Source of the DNA: Nostoc sp. CHAB 5834
Lineage (GTDB): Bacteria; Cyanobacteriota; Cyanobacteriia; Cyanobacteriales; Nostocaceae
DNA: 11,181 nucleotides
Direction of reading: 5' to 3'
NCBI GenBank assembly: GCA_020829485.1
Contig: JAIVFU010000163.1
Span: forward strand, 1-11,181
Shown: positions 1 to 7,819 of the stretch, piece by piece
Layout of the letters: every line of letters starts with the position of its first letter
Position numbering within the stretch: position 1 is the first letter of the stretch
Position numbers and translations under genes: made by a program
Notes under the pieces: model-generated
Seen by the model: the letters and a program-made list of their open reading frames with translations, nothing else
Databases searched by the model: none
What the model was told of the DNA's origin: nothing

Positions 1-2
1 GC

Positions 3-563
3 TTATTCGCCTTCATCTTCTTTTGTTACGAAAAGCTCGTACCAGCCCCCACGGCCGCTCTGTATCCAAGTCATTTCCCAGATAAGATTCTTTCGCATGT
101 GGCTAACTATCGATTCGTTGCCGCTCCAACCAGCCGTGGACATTTGCACGCGTACGCCTCCGGGCTCCTCTTGAATCACGAATCGGTCGGGATACGACCA
201 CAGCTGCTTTGCAAAGTTAAACCAGCCCAACGGGTCCATGAAGGGCCACGTTTGAAGTGTATTCAACGCATAGCTGGTGGGGTAGCCGTCGCTGTCGAAG
301 GGTTGCGCTTGAATCTTGTTTCTGGCCGCAAGGCTCCAGTAAGCCGGCAATACCCCCCAGTATTTAACGTCAGCATCGGGGACTACACCCCCCGTCAGAA
401 GAACCCACTGGGGCCCCGTTTCAGCCTGGATGCGCTCAGCGATGCCGATGTATGCGCTTTCGGAGGCTAGGGTGTAGAAGTTTCTACGGCGGGCTCCCTG
501 GGCATCGACCGCGACTGGCCGGGCCTGGGGAACAGATAGGCTGGTTGGAATCAGGTAGGTCAT
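3..563 (-). CDS. Hypothetical protein, 186 aa, coupled to ftsH
   Basis: I do not recognise this protein. It starts at ATG 563-561 and stops at TAA 5-3. The start overlaps the stop of the upstream ftsH by four bases (ATGA on the minus strand), so it is very likely translated by coupling from the same mRNA. It is rich in Trp, Tyr and Phe, with several WxxF-like stretches in the middle (around residues 69-125), and has an acidic C-terminus (KEDEGE). I see no signal peptide, membrane helix or catalytic motif. The tight link to a membrane protease suggests an adaptor, substrate or modulator of that protease, but this rests on gene order alone. It is complete, as both ends lie inside the window. 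Confidence 0.75.
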   Translation of the reverse strand: MTYLIPTSLSVPQARPVAVDAQGARRRNFYTLASESAYIGIAERIQAETGPQWVLLTGGVVPDADVKYWGVLPAYWSLAARNKIQAQPFDSDGYPTSYALNTLQTWPFMDPLGWFNFAKQLWSYPDRFVIQEEPGGVRVQMSTAGWSGNESIVSHMRKNLIWEMTWIQSGRGGWYELFVTKEDEGE

Positions 564-2446
564 GCAGTCAATACCGGGTTGGGGGGAGAGCTTGGGGGTG
601 TTTCAGTTCGGGGCAGGGACGGTCGCTTGCGCGTCTTGCTACCCCGTGGAGGAAGGGGTTCTTGCCCCTTCATAATGGCCGCGACCTGCTCTGCATCGAT
701 GGTTTCCCACCGCATCAAGGCCTTGTGCATCGCATGCATCTCTGTGCTGTGCTTGAAGATTACGTTTTTTGCGAGTTCGTACTGTTCGCGCAAGATGCGC
801 TGCACCTCGCCCTCAGCTTTTTCTTGCAGTCCACCGCCTGCAGCCACCACATGGCCAGAGCTGCCAGACTCGAATCGGGCAAGCACTTGGGGACCTACGA
901 GGTCACTCATACCCCATCGGGTCACCATGTTTGTGGCCAAGTCGGTGGCCCGCTCGTAGTCGTTGGTTGCGCCCGTTGTGATATCCGACGTGAAGAGTTC
1001 TTCCGCTACTCGGCCCCCGAACAGCACGGCGATGGTGGCAAGTATGCGCAGTCGCCCCAAGGAGTACCGGTCACGCTCGGGCAACTGCACGGTTACGCCC
1101 AGAGCGCAGCCCCGGGGGACGATGCTGACCTTGTGAACCGGGTCGGTATGGTCAAGGACATAGGCTAGAACTGCGTGCCCTGCTTCGTGATAGGCCGTAG
1201 AGCTACGTTCTTCCTCGCTCATCTTCAGAGAGCGCTTTTCCGGCCCCATCAGGATTTTGTCTTTCGCCTTCTCAATGAAGGCCATGGTGACATGGCGTTG
1301 ATTCGCACGTGCAGTTAGCAGCGCCGCTTCATTGACGAGGTTGGCCAACTCCGCACCGGAGAATCCGGGGGTACTCCGCGCGACCACTTCGAGGTCAACA
1401 TCTGGGCCCGTGGACACTTTGCGCATGTGAACGTTGAGAATCTGCTCTCGACCAATGACGTCAGGCAGCCCCACTGTGACCTGCCGGTCAAATCGCCCGG
1501 GTCGCATCAGAGCCTTGTCCAGGATTTCAGTGCGGTTTGTGGCGGCAACGACAATGACCCCGGTGGTGGGTTCGAAACCGTCCATTTCAACTAGCAGCTG
1601 GTTGAGCGTCTGCTCACGTTCTTCGTTTCCACCTCCGACCCTCGCACTCCGGGTGCGGCCGACTGCGTCGATTTCGTCGATAAAGACGATGCAGGGCGCT
1701 TTCGCTTTCGCTTGTTCGAAAAGGTCTCGCACGCGAGCAGCGCCAACGCCAACAAACATCTCTACAAAGTCTGACCCTGAAACACTCAGGAAGGGAACGT
1801 TTGCCTCTCCGGCAATGGCCTTAGCCAGCAAAGTCTTACCGGTACCGGGAGGACCTGAAAGCAGGACTCCCGTAGGGATGGAGCCCCCCAAACGTCGGAA
1901 TTTCTCGGGGTTCTTGAGGAATTCAACCAGCTCAAAAATGTCCTCTTTGGCTTCGTCACAGCCCGCTACATCGGAAAACCTGACATTTGCGCTAGCGGCC
2001 GTGAACACCTTGGGCTTCGACTTGTTGAGGGCAAAAACTCCAGTTCTGCCACTGCCTTGCGCGAGTTTACGCATGAAGTAGACGAAAACCCCAATCCATA
2101 GGAACGTGGGCCCCCAGGCAATCAGCAAGGAGTTGGTGAACGTTGACTCTGAGGTGGGGTGGCTGGACACCGCCACGTTTTGCTGCATCAAAGTGGCTGC
2201 TGCTGCATGGTTGGGAGGGATGCCAAAGTTGAGCTGCGCGCCATCTCTTGTAAATGCGCTTCCCTCGTTGCCGCGCAACTGGATGCTTCGGAGCTCTCCA
2301 GCCTTTGCCTTGCCAATGACCTCGGAATAGGGGACTTCCTTTGCCGTGAGGGCTTGCCAGTTAAGGGCAATCAGCATTGAGCCGAGGCCGACGAAGAGGA
2401 ACGCGAATGCTAAATGGATTCGATTCTTTTTGATGAAGTTTAGCAT
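560..2446 (-). CDS. ftsH: ATP-dependent zinc metalloprotease FtsH
   Basis: FtsH is a hexameric inner-membrane AAA+ protease that unfolds and degrades membrane and cytosolic proteins. Numbered from ATG 2446 (628 aa), the protein has a first membrane helix (about 11-29), a periplasmic segment, and a second helix (about 105-125). The AAA domain has Walker A GPPGTGKT (198-205), pore motif FVG (231-233), Walker B IVFIDEID (253-260) and the second region of homology with RPGRFDR (315-321). The zinc motif HEAGH is at 420-424, with Asp496 as the likely third ligand. All key residues are intact. An in-frame TTG at 2506 would add 20 residues, but ATG 2446 begins with the usual FtsH N-terminus (MLNFIKKN). 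The tail is Pro-rich. Placed among accessory genes, it is probably an extra copy rather than the housekeeping one. It is divergent from the nuclease gene and coupled to the 186-aa gene. Confidence 0.95.
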   Translation of the reverse strand: MLNFIKKNRIHLAFAFLFVGLGSMLIALNWQALTAKEVPYSEVIGKAKAGELRSIQLRGNEGSAFTRDGAQLNFGIPPNHAAAATLMQQNVAVSSHPTSESTFTNSLLIAWGPTFLWIGVFVYFMRKLAQGSGRTGVFALNKSKPKVFTAASANVRFSDVAGCDEAKEDIFELVEFLKNPEKFRRLGGSIPTGVLLSGPPGTGKTLLAKAIAGEANVPFLSVSGSDFVEMFVGVGAARVRDLFEQAKAKAPCIVFIDEIDAVGRTRSARVGGGNEEREQTLNQLLVEMDGFEPTTGVIVVAATNRTEILDKALMRPGRFDRQVTVGLPDVIGREQILNVHMRKVSTGPDVDLEVVARSTPGFSGAELANLVNEAALLTARANQRHVTMAFIEKAKDKILMGPEKRSLKMSEEERSSTAYHEAGHAVLAYVLDHTDPVHKVSIVPRGCALGVTVQLPERDRYSLGRLRILATIAVLFGGRVAEELFTSDITTGATNDYERATDLATNMVTRWGMSDLVGPQVLARFESGSSGHVVAAGGGLQEKAEGEVQRILREQYELAKNVIFKHSTEMHAMHKALMRWETIDAEQVAAIMKGQEPLPPRGSKTRKRPSLPRTETPPSSPPNPVLTA

Positions 2447-2483
2447 CAGATGGTTTCTGGCTGTATGTCTAGGTAAGCCGCCA

Positions 2484-2512
2484 GTATACATCATGTGAAA
2501 AAGCAAGGAATC
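2484..2512 (-). promoter_or_regulatory. Candidate ftsH promoter
   Basis: On the minus strand TATACT (2489-2484) is a good -10 hexamer. The -35 position 17 bases upstream reads GATTCC, which is a poor match. A transcript starting about seven bases downstream of the -10 would have a leader of about 30 bases before ATG 2446. That fits the choice of ATG 2446, because a start at TTG 2506 would lie upstream of this promoter. No clear Shine-Dalgarno sequence precedes the ATG. Confidence 0.35.
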
Positions 2513-2557
2513 TAAAAACTTTAGTTACACCCTGTATTGACATGATGGGGCTTCCTT

Positions 2558-3238
2558 TTGAAATTGCAGTTCTACGCACACCTCCGGGCTGAGCACCTTT
2601 TGCACAGCGCAGGCTTGCTTCAAGAGATAAGCACGTCGCTGGAGGCTATTCCAATCCCCGTGTGGGCCGGCAAGTCCAAAGCCAACAGCTCGCTGTATGT
2701 GGTTCAGCAAGTGCTGAACTCATTCATCGAGTACCAGTTGGCAACACGAGGGTGGCTAACTCAAGCGCAGGTCGGGGCCCGAGCCACCGAGTTCTATGCC
2801 GACTTCTGGAAAAGCTCAACCCCTCAATGGGATGACTCCCGCTGCGAAGTGTCTCCTATCAAGGCACTGTGCGAAGTCCAATTCGGTAATGTCGCCCGCA
2901 TAGGGATGGACCTTGAGAAGTTTCGCATCGGTAACATGCAAGGCCGCTGCGATGTGGCCATTGAAGTGGTCCCCATGAAGGGCCTAGCTGACCGAATAGA
3001 CGATTCCGTCGCCACGTTCGAGAAAGCAAAAAGTCTGGTCGAGGCCCTCGGACCCTGGGCGCTTCCGGTGCCTCTTTTGCTGGTCGGGTTGAGCGATGAC
3101 CCGCTTCAGCCCCACCTTAATCTTAAATCTCACTTCCGCAATATCTCCCAGCTCAAGGGAGTTCGCTCTGCGGTCGTTCGTCAAGCATTTGCTCGTAGCG
3201 TGCTTTCTCCATTGTGGGGGCCCAATGAGCCTCTTTGA
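2558..3238 (+). CDS. BglII/BstYI-family restriction endonuclease homologue
   Basis: 226 aa. The N-terminus (YAHLRAEHLL), the central CEVQFGN stretch and the later VPLLLVGLSDD segment line up with what I remember of BglII (YNHADEIL, VEVQFSN, VPIRLVGLIED). BglII and BstYI cut AGATCT and RGATCY, using an Asp and a Glu-x-Gln motif nine residues further on. Here Glu106-Val-Gln108 matches Glu-x-Gln. The position nine residues before Glu106 is Glu97, so Asp is replaced by Glu. The start is TTG 2558; an in-frame TGA at 2543 limits extension, and the family-like N-terminus supports this start. The 3' end overlaps the 159-aa gene by 14 bases. No methyltransferase, and no DPPY/NPPY motif, is visible in the window. 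Fold and family are well supported; activity and specificity are inferred. Confidence 0.82.
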   Translation: MKLQFYAHLRAEHLLHSAGLLQEISTSLEAIPIPVWAGKSKANSSLYVVQQVLNSFIEYQLATRGWLTQAQVGARATEFYADFWKSSTPQWDDSRCEVSPIKALCEVQFGNVARIGMDLEKFRIGNMQGRCDVAIEVVPMKGLADRIDDSVATFEKAKSLVEALGPWALPVPLLLVGLSDDPLQPHLNLKSHFRNISQLKGVRSAVVRQAFARSVLSPLWGPNEPL

Positions 3239-3704
3239 TAACAACTGGAGCGCCCATATTACACGTTCGGGCAATCAAACTTGTATAAAAGTCTTGCACT
3301 CCAACACTTTGCTGGCCCAGGCGGACCTGGTTATCACTAAGGTAGTTAAGGGCGCAGAAGACGTCCTTGAGGACTTATATGCCGCGGATATAACCTGCAT
3401 TCAGGATGAGCTAGAAGATTGGTTGACCTATAACCCGGGGGAATATATCTGGCTTGACGGCTTCAGACGCCTACAGGATAAACCGGGCACTAAAGGAATG
3501 CTTACCCCCTATTTAGCTACGCAGCTGACTCGAAATAAGCTTGGCGCCTCCCAAAACGCCATTGGGTTAGCGTTCCCCTGCCCGTATGGGGCGGGGGACC
3601 TTGACGATTGTGTAGAACGCAAGAAATTGGTAGCGCACTATCAACGTGCCCTGCGCGCCGTTCCGGTACCCGGAACCCCTTTTGTAACGTTCCCCTTGGC
3701 TTAA
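3225..3704 (+). CDS. Hypothetical protein, 159 aa, coupled to the nuclease gene
   Basis: I do not recognise this protein. The frame is open from further upstream, but ATG 3225 is preferred: it follows GTGGGGG with a 4-base spacer and overlaps the nuclease stop by 14 bases, so translation is probably coupled. The protein (MSLFDNNWSA onward) looks globular and soluble. It has an acidic middle (EDVLEDLYAADITCIQDELED, about residues 46-66) and three cysteines. There is no signal peptide, membrane segment or recognisable catalytic motif. The overlap suggests a partner of the BglII-like nuclease: an inhibitor, a regulator or a specificity subunit. Nothing in the sequence chooses between these. No terminator follows the TAA. 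Confidence 0.75.
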   Translation: MSLFDNNWSAHITRSGNQTCIKVLHSNTLLAQADLVITKVVKGAEDVLEDLYAADITCIQDELEDWLTYNPGEYIWLDGFRRLQDKPGTKGMLTPYLATQLTRNKLGASQNAIGLAFPCPYGAGDLDDCVERKKLVAHYQRALRAVPVPGTPFVTFPLA

Positions 3705-3984
3705 CCCCTACAAGTAGTAACCACTGTGTCGAAAAATGACAGCCGTACAGATTGTGCACCAAACACGTTCTAGCTGTATACTCAAGTCTTAGTGTGAAAT
3801 TTATGCCACTGCAATGCAGTCGCCCAATTCACTCAAACGCCTTGTTCAGTAAGGGTTAACGCTTAGTCGCCTTTTTTTTTGCGCACAATAAAACACGCAA
3901 CTTATCGCTCCGTTTCAGCGTCCCTGCTCGGTTCTTACGCTGCGCTTAACCTACATTCTTTAGGGCCTTTCTAGGCAGTCATAC
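3705..3984 (+). promoter_or_regulatory. 280-base intergenic region with candidate promoter and palindrome
   Basis: No gene is seen here. A possible sigma70-type promoter has TTGTGC (3752-3757) and TGTATA (3775-3780) 17 bases apart, overlapping a better -10, TATACT (3777-3782), at 19 bases. It would give a leader of about 200 bases ahead of the regulator gene. Just downstream is the perfect palindrome ACTGCA-A-TGCAGT (3808-3820), well placed for an operator, possibly autoregulatory. A run of nine T at about 3872-3880 follows only a weak possible stem, so I do not call it a terminator. Confidence 0.35.
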
Positions 3985-4671
3985 GTGTCTTTTGCGCGAA
4001 CCATTGATAAACAGGCGCTTTTTGACGCGTTACCCCAAGAGATGCAAAACTTTCCGGTTGCATTGCAGGAACGCGTATTCGCAGCTTCAACGATTCACTG
4101 GCTCCAGAAGGAGGAGACCCTTCTTGAAATTGGGCAGGTGTCTCCGCCTGTCTATTTAGTTCTCAGTGGATTGTTAACGGTCTTCATGAAGGGTTCGGGT
4201 GGGGGCAATGTTGCTGTTGATTTTTTGAAGCAGCATCGTTGGATGGCTGCGGGGATTTATGCCCGAGATATGTCTTTTTGTCAGATTTCAGCGTCCTATA
4301 GTGCCGTTGTTGTTAGTTGGCCATTGCCCTTTATTTTGGAACTTTTCCAAAAAGATGCTGCATTTACGAGCTGGTTCTCTAGTTGTACGGTCAGCCGCAT
4401 TCAGTTGCACTATCAAAAGATTGCTATGGAGTCCTCGTGGGGCCTTCAAGCACGCCTTGCCCGCCTTTATTGGGAATTGGGAACAGGGGTAAGTGGTGCT
4501 CCCGAGCGAATCGTACCTAAAATACCGCAAAAAGATATTGCGTCATACTTTGGCGTAAGACGTGAAGAAGTAAATCGTAAGCAAATCCTTCTAAAAAAAG
4601 CAGGGTATCTCAATTGGACTCACGATAACATATATGTGAGCCCAACTGTTCTGGGCCTTTTTTCATTGTGA
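3985..4671 (+). CDS. Crp/Fnr-family transcriptional regulator
   Basis: 228 aa, starting at GTG 3985; ATG 4042 is an alternative that would remove 19 residues. The layout is that of the Crp/Fnr superfamily. A cyclic-nucleotide-binding-like beta roll covers about residues 25-115 (ETLLEIGQVSPPVYLVLSGLL is typical), a dimerisation helix about 120-165, and a C-terminal winged helix-turn-helix about 180-220 (PQKDIASYFGVRREEVNR). The usual RxS phosphate-binding motif for cAMP is not visible and there is no Fnr-type N-terminal cysteine cluster, so the effector is unknown. It probably binds DNA as a dimer. The stop overlaps the next start (GTGA), which couples it to the HDOD gene. The gene looks richer in T than its neighbours, which may point to a separate origin. 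Confidence 0.88.
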   Translation: MSFARTIDKQALFDALPQEMQNFPVALQERVFAASTIHWLQKEETLLEIGQVSPPVYLVLSGLLTVFMKGSGGGNVAVDFLKQHRWMAAGIYARDMSFCQISASYSAVVVSWPLPFILELFQKDAAFTSWFSSCTVSRIQLHYQKIAMESSWGLQARLARLYWELGTGVSGAPERIVPKIPQKDIASYFGVRREEVNRKQILLKKAGYLNWTHDNIYVSPTVLGLFSL

Positions 4672-5522
4672 GACGCTGGCAACCCTTCAAAGAAGGCCAT
4701 CCCGACGGGGGGGATGCGCCATCCTTGCTCGCTTTGCCCCCTTTGGCTGACTCGTACCATTTGTTACGCAATCTTTCTGTCAAAGAACGCGCGAACTGGC
4801 GACTTATAGAACTGCTTGTCCTCAAAGACCCAGGAGCCATTGGCGTTTTAACGCTGGGAAGGCACTTGCTGCCGCATAAACTTGCGCCCCGAGCAGGGGG
4901 GCTACCCTTATCAACCATAATCAAATCGGTTGGGGGCGAAGCAGTGACAGAACTTTTGCTGTCCTTGTGGGACGAGGGCTCCGCTCGGATGCGGCCGAAC
5001 ATTGAATGCGCAACAGTCAAGAGCTTCACCCACAAATGCTTTTTGGTTATGACTACAGCCCAGAATATTGTTCATTACGGGAAACTCGGGGCCGACATTA
5101 AGGGTCATGAGGTGCAGCAGTTGGTGCTATTCCTTGTCTTGGCTCTATCTCAGGTTTTTTTGGAGGATAAGACGGGCAGTGACGCGGAGGACGTAATCTG
5201 TCTTGTTAGCCTTGTTGTTTCACCAGTATGGCGCTCATCGGAGACCGCGCAGTTTGTTGAGTCTGCGCTGTCGCTGGCACACAGATGGGGCGCTTTCGAA
5301 GGCGTGATTCGGCACCTGAAGTCCTTAGCGCAGTGGCACAAGGAGAAGGTCACCCCTACTTGTGAAGCGCAAGTGCTCCTCCTAGCGGACTTTTTGGTGA
5401 ACACTCGTCCGGGGGAACCTGTTCATGAAGAACTTTTTGATGACATGGTGGAATCGTTCCCGCTTCTCATGAAGCTGGTGAACAACCGGGTCGACCTGGT
5501 CAGCTTGCTCGCGAAAGGATAG
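4668..5522 (+). CDS. HDOD-domain-like signalling protein
   Basis: 284 aa, GTG start overlapping the regulator stop by four bases, with no own Shine-Dalgarno sequence seen. Residues about 20-170 resemble HDOD domains, catalytically inactive relatives of HD phosphohydrolases used as signalling scaffolds. The opening LPPLADSYHLLRNL, the LIELLVLKDPGAIGVLTLG segment and the later LSTIIKSVGGEAVTELLL segment match the family pattern (LPPLP..., DP.L...LL.LAN, I.SL..AI..LG). No HD metal-binding pair is apparent. The C-terminal third is helical and unrecognised. Coupling to a Crp/Fnr-type regulator suggests the two act in one sensory pathway, with this protein perhaps modulating the regulator. The family call is moderately sure and the role is inferred. 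Confidence 0.65.
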   Translation: MRRWQPFKEGHPDGGDAPSLLALPPLADSYHLLRNLSVKERANWRLIELLVLKDPGAIGVLTLGRHLLPHKLAPRAGGLPLSTIIKSVGGEAVTELLLSLWDEGSARMRPNIECATVKSFTHKCFLVMTTAQNIVHYGKLGADIKGHEVQQLVLFLVLALSQVFLEDKTGSDAEDVICLVSLVVSPVWRSSETAQFVESALSLAHRWGAFEGVIRHLKSLAQWHKEKVTPTCEAQVLLLADFLVNTRPGEPVHEELFDDMVESFPLLMKLVNNRVDLVSLLAKG

Positions 5523-5607
5523 TTTAGTTAACGGGCTAAACAGATTGGCTATTCAGTTCCTGAGGTTGGTTCCTATACGGCATAGGACCATGTACACAAG
5601 GAATTGA
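5522..5607 (+). promoter_or_regulatory. Short spacer with two inverted repeats before the helicase gene
   Basis: Two small inverted repeats are visible. GTTTAG (5522-5527) pairs with CTAAAC (5536-5541) right at the HDOD stop codon, without a T run, so it is a weak terminator candidate at best. CCTAT-ACGGC-ATAGG (5572-5586) contains TATACG as a possible -10. A good ribosome binding site, AAGGA (5598-5602), lies five bases before ATG 5608. A promoter here is possible but not clear. Confidence 0.35.
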
Positions 5608-7698
5608 ATGACGACACCCAATCCGCAGTTGCCCCTCGCCTATCAATGGATAGACGCGGCGTACCGACTGCTTGAGAAAAACAAGGGCTTCGTTGCCCGG
5701 CCTGCTCAGATTGAGCTGTCCAAAGATGTGGCTCGTGCATTTTTAGAGCTCACGCCCCTGGCGGAAGAAGCTCCAACGGGAACGGGCAAAACGCTGGCGT
5801 ACCTTTTGGGAGCTATCGCTACTCAAGCTACCAGCGCTCTAGCGAATCCCACGCCAATCGTTGTGTCGACAGGTACAAAGCTGCTGCAACAGCAGCTGGT
5901 CACCTCTGACCTTCCTCGGCTATTTGATGTCGGCTTGTTCTCTGCAGCCGACGTAACTTTGGCGAAGGGAAAGGGAAACTACCTTTGTTTGCAAAATGCT
6001 CACGAAACCTTCGGGGTTCTGGAGGCTGCGCAGCAAGACCCTGAACTCTTTGTTGACGAGTTCACCTCTCAGATGGACTACTTTGAGCTGCATGCGCTCA
6101 TCGATAGTTTCGTATCGGGGAAGTGGAATGGTGACTTTGACATGTACGAGGGAGCACGGCCAAAGGTTGTGTTTCCGATTGCGGTCAACAGCGAGACCTG
6201 CAAGCGCAAGAAATGCGAGCATTATGCGCAGTGCGCATACTATGCCGCTCGAAACAAGATTTCGACTAGCAAGATGGTAGTGGGCAACCACGACCTGGTT
6301 TTGCGGGACTTGGCGAGCTCAGACGTCGAGGGTGAGGGCGGGGGACTTCCGCTGTCCAACTATTTGGCTGTGTTCGATGAAGCGCATCACTTGCCTGATA
6401 AGGCGATTGCGGTGGGCTCCGCTGAGGTAAGCCTTTTTCAGGTGAGCCAAGCTCTGCCCAAAATCACCGGGCTTCAGCGTGTCATTGAGGGCTCGTCAGA
6501 GTTTTCCAAGTGGCTTGCGAGTAAGGATTTTTCTCTGAGGGGGCTAGACCGCGTTTCTCTGGGCGAAAGCTTGAAGGACCTGACGGATGTGCTCTCGGCC
6601 TACGACGTGGACCCTGACAGTGGAAATCGTCGGTTTCAGCGAGGGGTCGTACCTGCAGACGTTCTCGCCGTGCTCACACCTTTCGGACCAAAGCTCGATG
6701 GGGCCGTTGCTGTCTTGTCGGACCTCGCACGGGTTTTACGCGAAAACGAACTCCCCACGCACCTAGAGGAAAGGGCAAACGAAGTAGTACGTCGGGTTAG
6801 TGAGCTACGCAGGGCCTTCGCTGACGCGCAGTCATGCGTCGGCATGTTCTGCCTGTCCAAGTTCAAAGCTGCAAAGTGGTTCAACCGAAAAGAGGATTCC
6901 CTCTCGCTGCATGTTTCGCCTCTGGAAGGAGGCGAGGTTCTGGAGAAGCTGCTTTGGAGTAATCCGCGGGCCAAAGGTGTAGCGATGGTGTCTGCGACGT
7001 TGCAAGACGTGGCAGGCTTCTCACGCTTCGCTCAACGCAGTGGGCTTCCCCCCCGGGCTACCCGCAAAGCGTTGCCCTACACGTTCCCTTACGGGGAAAG
7101 CAGCCTGGTGGTGGCCGCAATGAAAGCGACTCCCAAGCCAGCAGAGCGCCGTGAGTTCTATCAGGAGCTTGCGGTAAAGCTTCCAGGCGCAATCGACGAG
7201 ACAGTAGGCACCCTAGTATTGTTTCCAAGCTGGAAGATGCTGAAGGATTTCGCTCCTAAGTTGAAGTCAATCTTTGGAAATTCTGCCATTAAGAGCCAAG
7301 AAGATGGGCCTCCCAAGATGCTCATCAAGAAGCATTGCGCGGACATCGACCGGGGTGAAGGCTCCATCCTACTGGGGGTGGCGTCCATGGCCGAAGGTCT
7401 TGACCTGCCCGGGAAGTACTGCACTCATGTGTGTATCGTGGCGCTGCCTTTTGCGGTACCCACGTCACCCGTTGAGGAGGAGCTTGCTGAAATTCTTGCG
7501 AACAAGTATTTTGGGCAACGCTCTCTCCCTGACGCGACAACGCGCCTGACCCAGATGGTGGGCCGTCTTATCCGACGGGAGAGCGACCGAGGAAAGGTTA
7601 CGATTTTTGACCGTCGCCTAGTCACGACCAGCTATGGACAGCAAATGCTCGACAGCTTGCCACCGTTTCGGCGCGTGGTTGAGAAGAACATGCCGTAA
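5608..7698 (+). CDS. DinG/XPD-type superfamily 2 DNA helicase with Fe-S cysteines
   Basis: 696 aa, ATG with AAGGA five bases upstream. DinG-type helicases unwind DNA 5'-3', using ATP and a 4Fe-4S cluster that acts in strand separation; they clear R-loops and forks. Motifs seen are Walker A APTGTGKT (55-62), DEAH (257-260), VSATL (461-465), SMAEGLDLPG (593-602) and QMVGRLIRR (649-657). Four cysteines fit the cluster: Cys127, Cys198, Cys203 and Cys209. The 5 and 6 spacing of the last three matches what I recall for E. coli DinG. The protein is full length for the family and all motifs are intact. It starts its own transcription unit or continues from the HDOD gene, and ends at a terminator. No csf or other CRISPR gene is nearby, so a type IV CRISPR role is not supported. 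It is more likely for DNA maintenance of the element, or defence. Confidence 0.9.
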   Translation: MTTPNPQLPLAYQWIDAAYRLLEKNKGFVARPAQIELSKDVARAFLELTPLAEEAPTGTGKTLAYLLGAIATQATSALANPTPIVVSTGTKLLQQQLVTSDLPRLFDVGLFSAADVTLAKGKGNYLCLQNAHETFGVLEAAQQDPELFVDEFTSQMDYFELHALIDSFVSGKWNGDFDMYEGARPKVVFPIAVNSETCKRKKCEHYAQCAYYAARNKISTSKMVVGNHDLVLRDLASSDVEGEGGGLPLSNYLAVFDEAHHLPDKAIAVGSAEVSLFQVSQALPKITGLQRVIEGSSEFSKWLASKDFSLRGLDRVSLGESLKDLTDVLSAYDVDPDSGNRRFQRGVVPADVLAVLTPFGPKLDGAVAVLSDLARVLRENELPTHLEERANEVVRRVSELRRAFADAQSCVGMFCLSKFKAAKWFNRKEDSLSLHVSPLEGGEVLEKLLWSNPRAKGVAMVSATLQDVAGFSRFAQRSGLPPRATRKALPYTFPYGESSLVVAAMKATPKPAERREFYQELAVKLPGAIDETVGTLVLFPSWKMLKDFAPKLKSIFGNSAIKSQEDGPPKMLIKKHCADIDRGEGSILLGVASMAEGLDLPGKYCTHVCIVALPFAVPTSPVEEELAEILANKYFGQRSLPDATTRLTQMVGRLIRRESDRGKVTIFDRRLVTTSYGQQMLDSLPPFRRVVEKNMP

Positions 7699-7721
7699 GC
7701 CCTGCTAGTCCCGTCATTCAC

Positions 7722-7747
7722 AAGCCCACCATCGCGTGGGCTTTTTC
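7722..7747 (+). terminator. Rho-independent terminator after the helicase gene
   Basis: AAGCCCAC (7722-7729) pairs perfectly with GTGGGCTT (7736-7743) across a 6-base loop, and the stem runs into a T tract (CTTTTTC). It lies 24 bases after the helicase stop codon and separates that gene from the Tgl-like gene. Confidence 0.88.
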
Positions 7748-7769
7748 TATTCCTGTGGATATTAAAACA

Positions 7770-7794
7770 ATACTGACAGTACAATTGTCGGTAT
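7770..7794. promoter_or_regulatory. Inverted repeat, candidate operator for the Tgl-like gene
   Basis: ATACTGACA (7770-7778) and TGTCGGTAT (7786-7794) form a 9-base inverted repeat with one mismatch (8 of 9) around a 7-base spacer. The centre also holds the palindrome ACAATTGT (7781-7788). It lies 25 bases before the ATG of the next gene, where a repressor would block transcription or early elongation. The region is AT-rich, but I see no convincing -35/-10 pair. Confidence 0.5.
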
Positions 7795-7819
7795 CTAGTT
7801 CAACAGGTAAAAATTTCCC

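Noticed and set aside
452..1168. 238-codon plus-strand open frame
   Set aside because: It lies fully opposite the well-supported ftsH and 186-aa genes, and its product has no family-like features.
1434..2081. 215-codon plus-strand open frame
   Set aside because: It is a mirror of the ftsH AAA domain, rich in Ser, Arg and Thr as expected for an antisense frame.
560..2446. FtsH as part of a heat-resistance (protein quality control) island
   Set aside because: None of the usual partners, such as small heat-shock proteins or Clp-type disaggregases, is present.
2447..2506. TTG start adding 20 residues to FtsH
   Set aside because: The extension lacks family similarity and would begin upstream of the best -10 element; MLNFIKKN is the usual N-terminus.
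2537..2542. Perfect TTGACA as a -35 for the nuclease gene
   Set aside because: The matching -10 would fall inside the coding sequence (2560-2565) and reads GAAATT, so it is unlikely to drive this gene.
3096..3224. Longer start for the 159-aa protein
   Set aside because: It would overlap the nuclease gene for over 140 bases, whereas ATG 3225 has a good Shine-Dalgarno sequence.
5608..7698. DinG helicase as a sign of a type IV CRISPR system
   Set aside because: No csf/cas genes and no repeat-spacer array are seen; DinG-like helicases occur widely without CRISPR.
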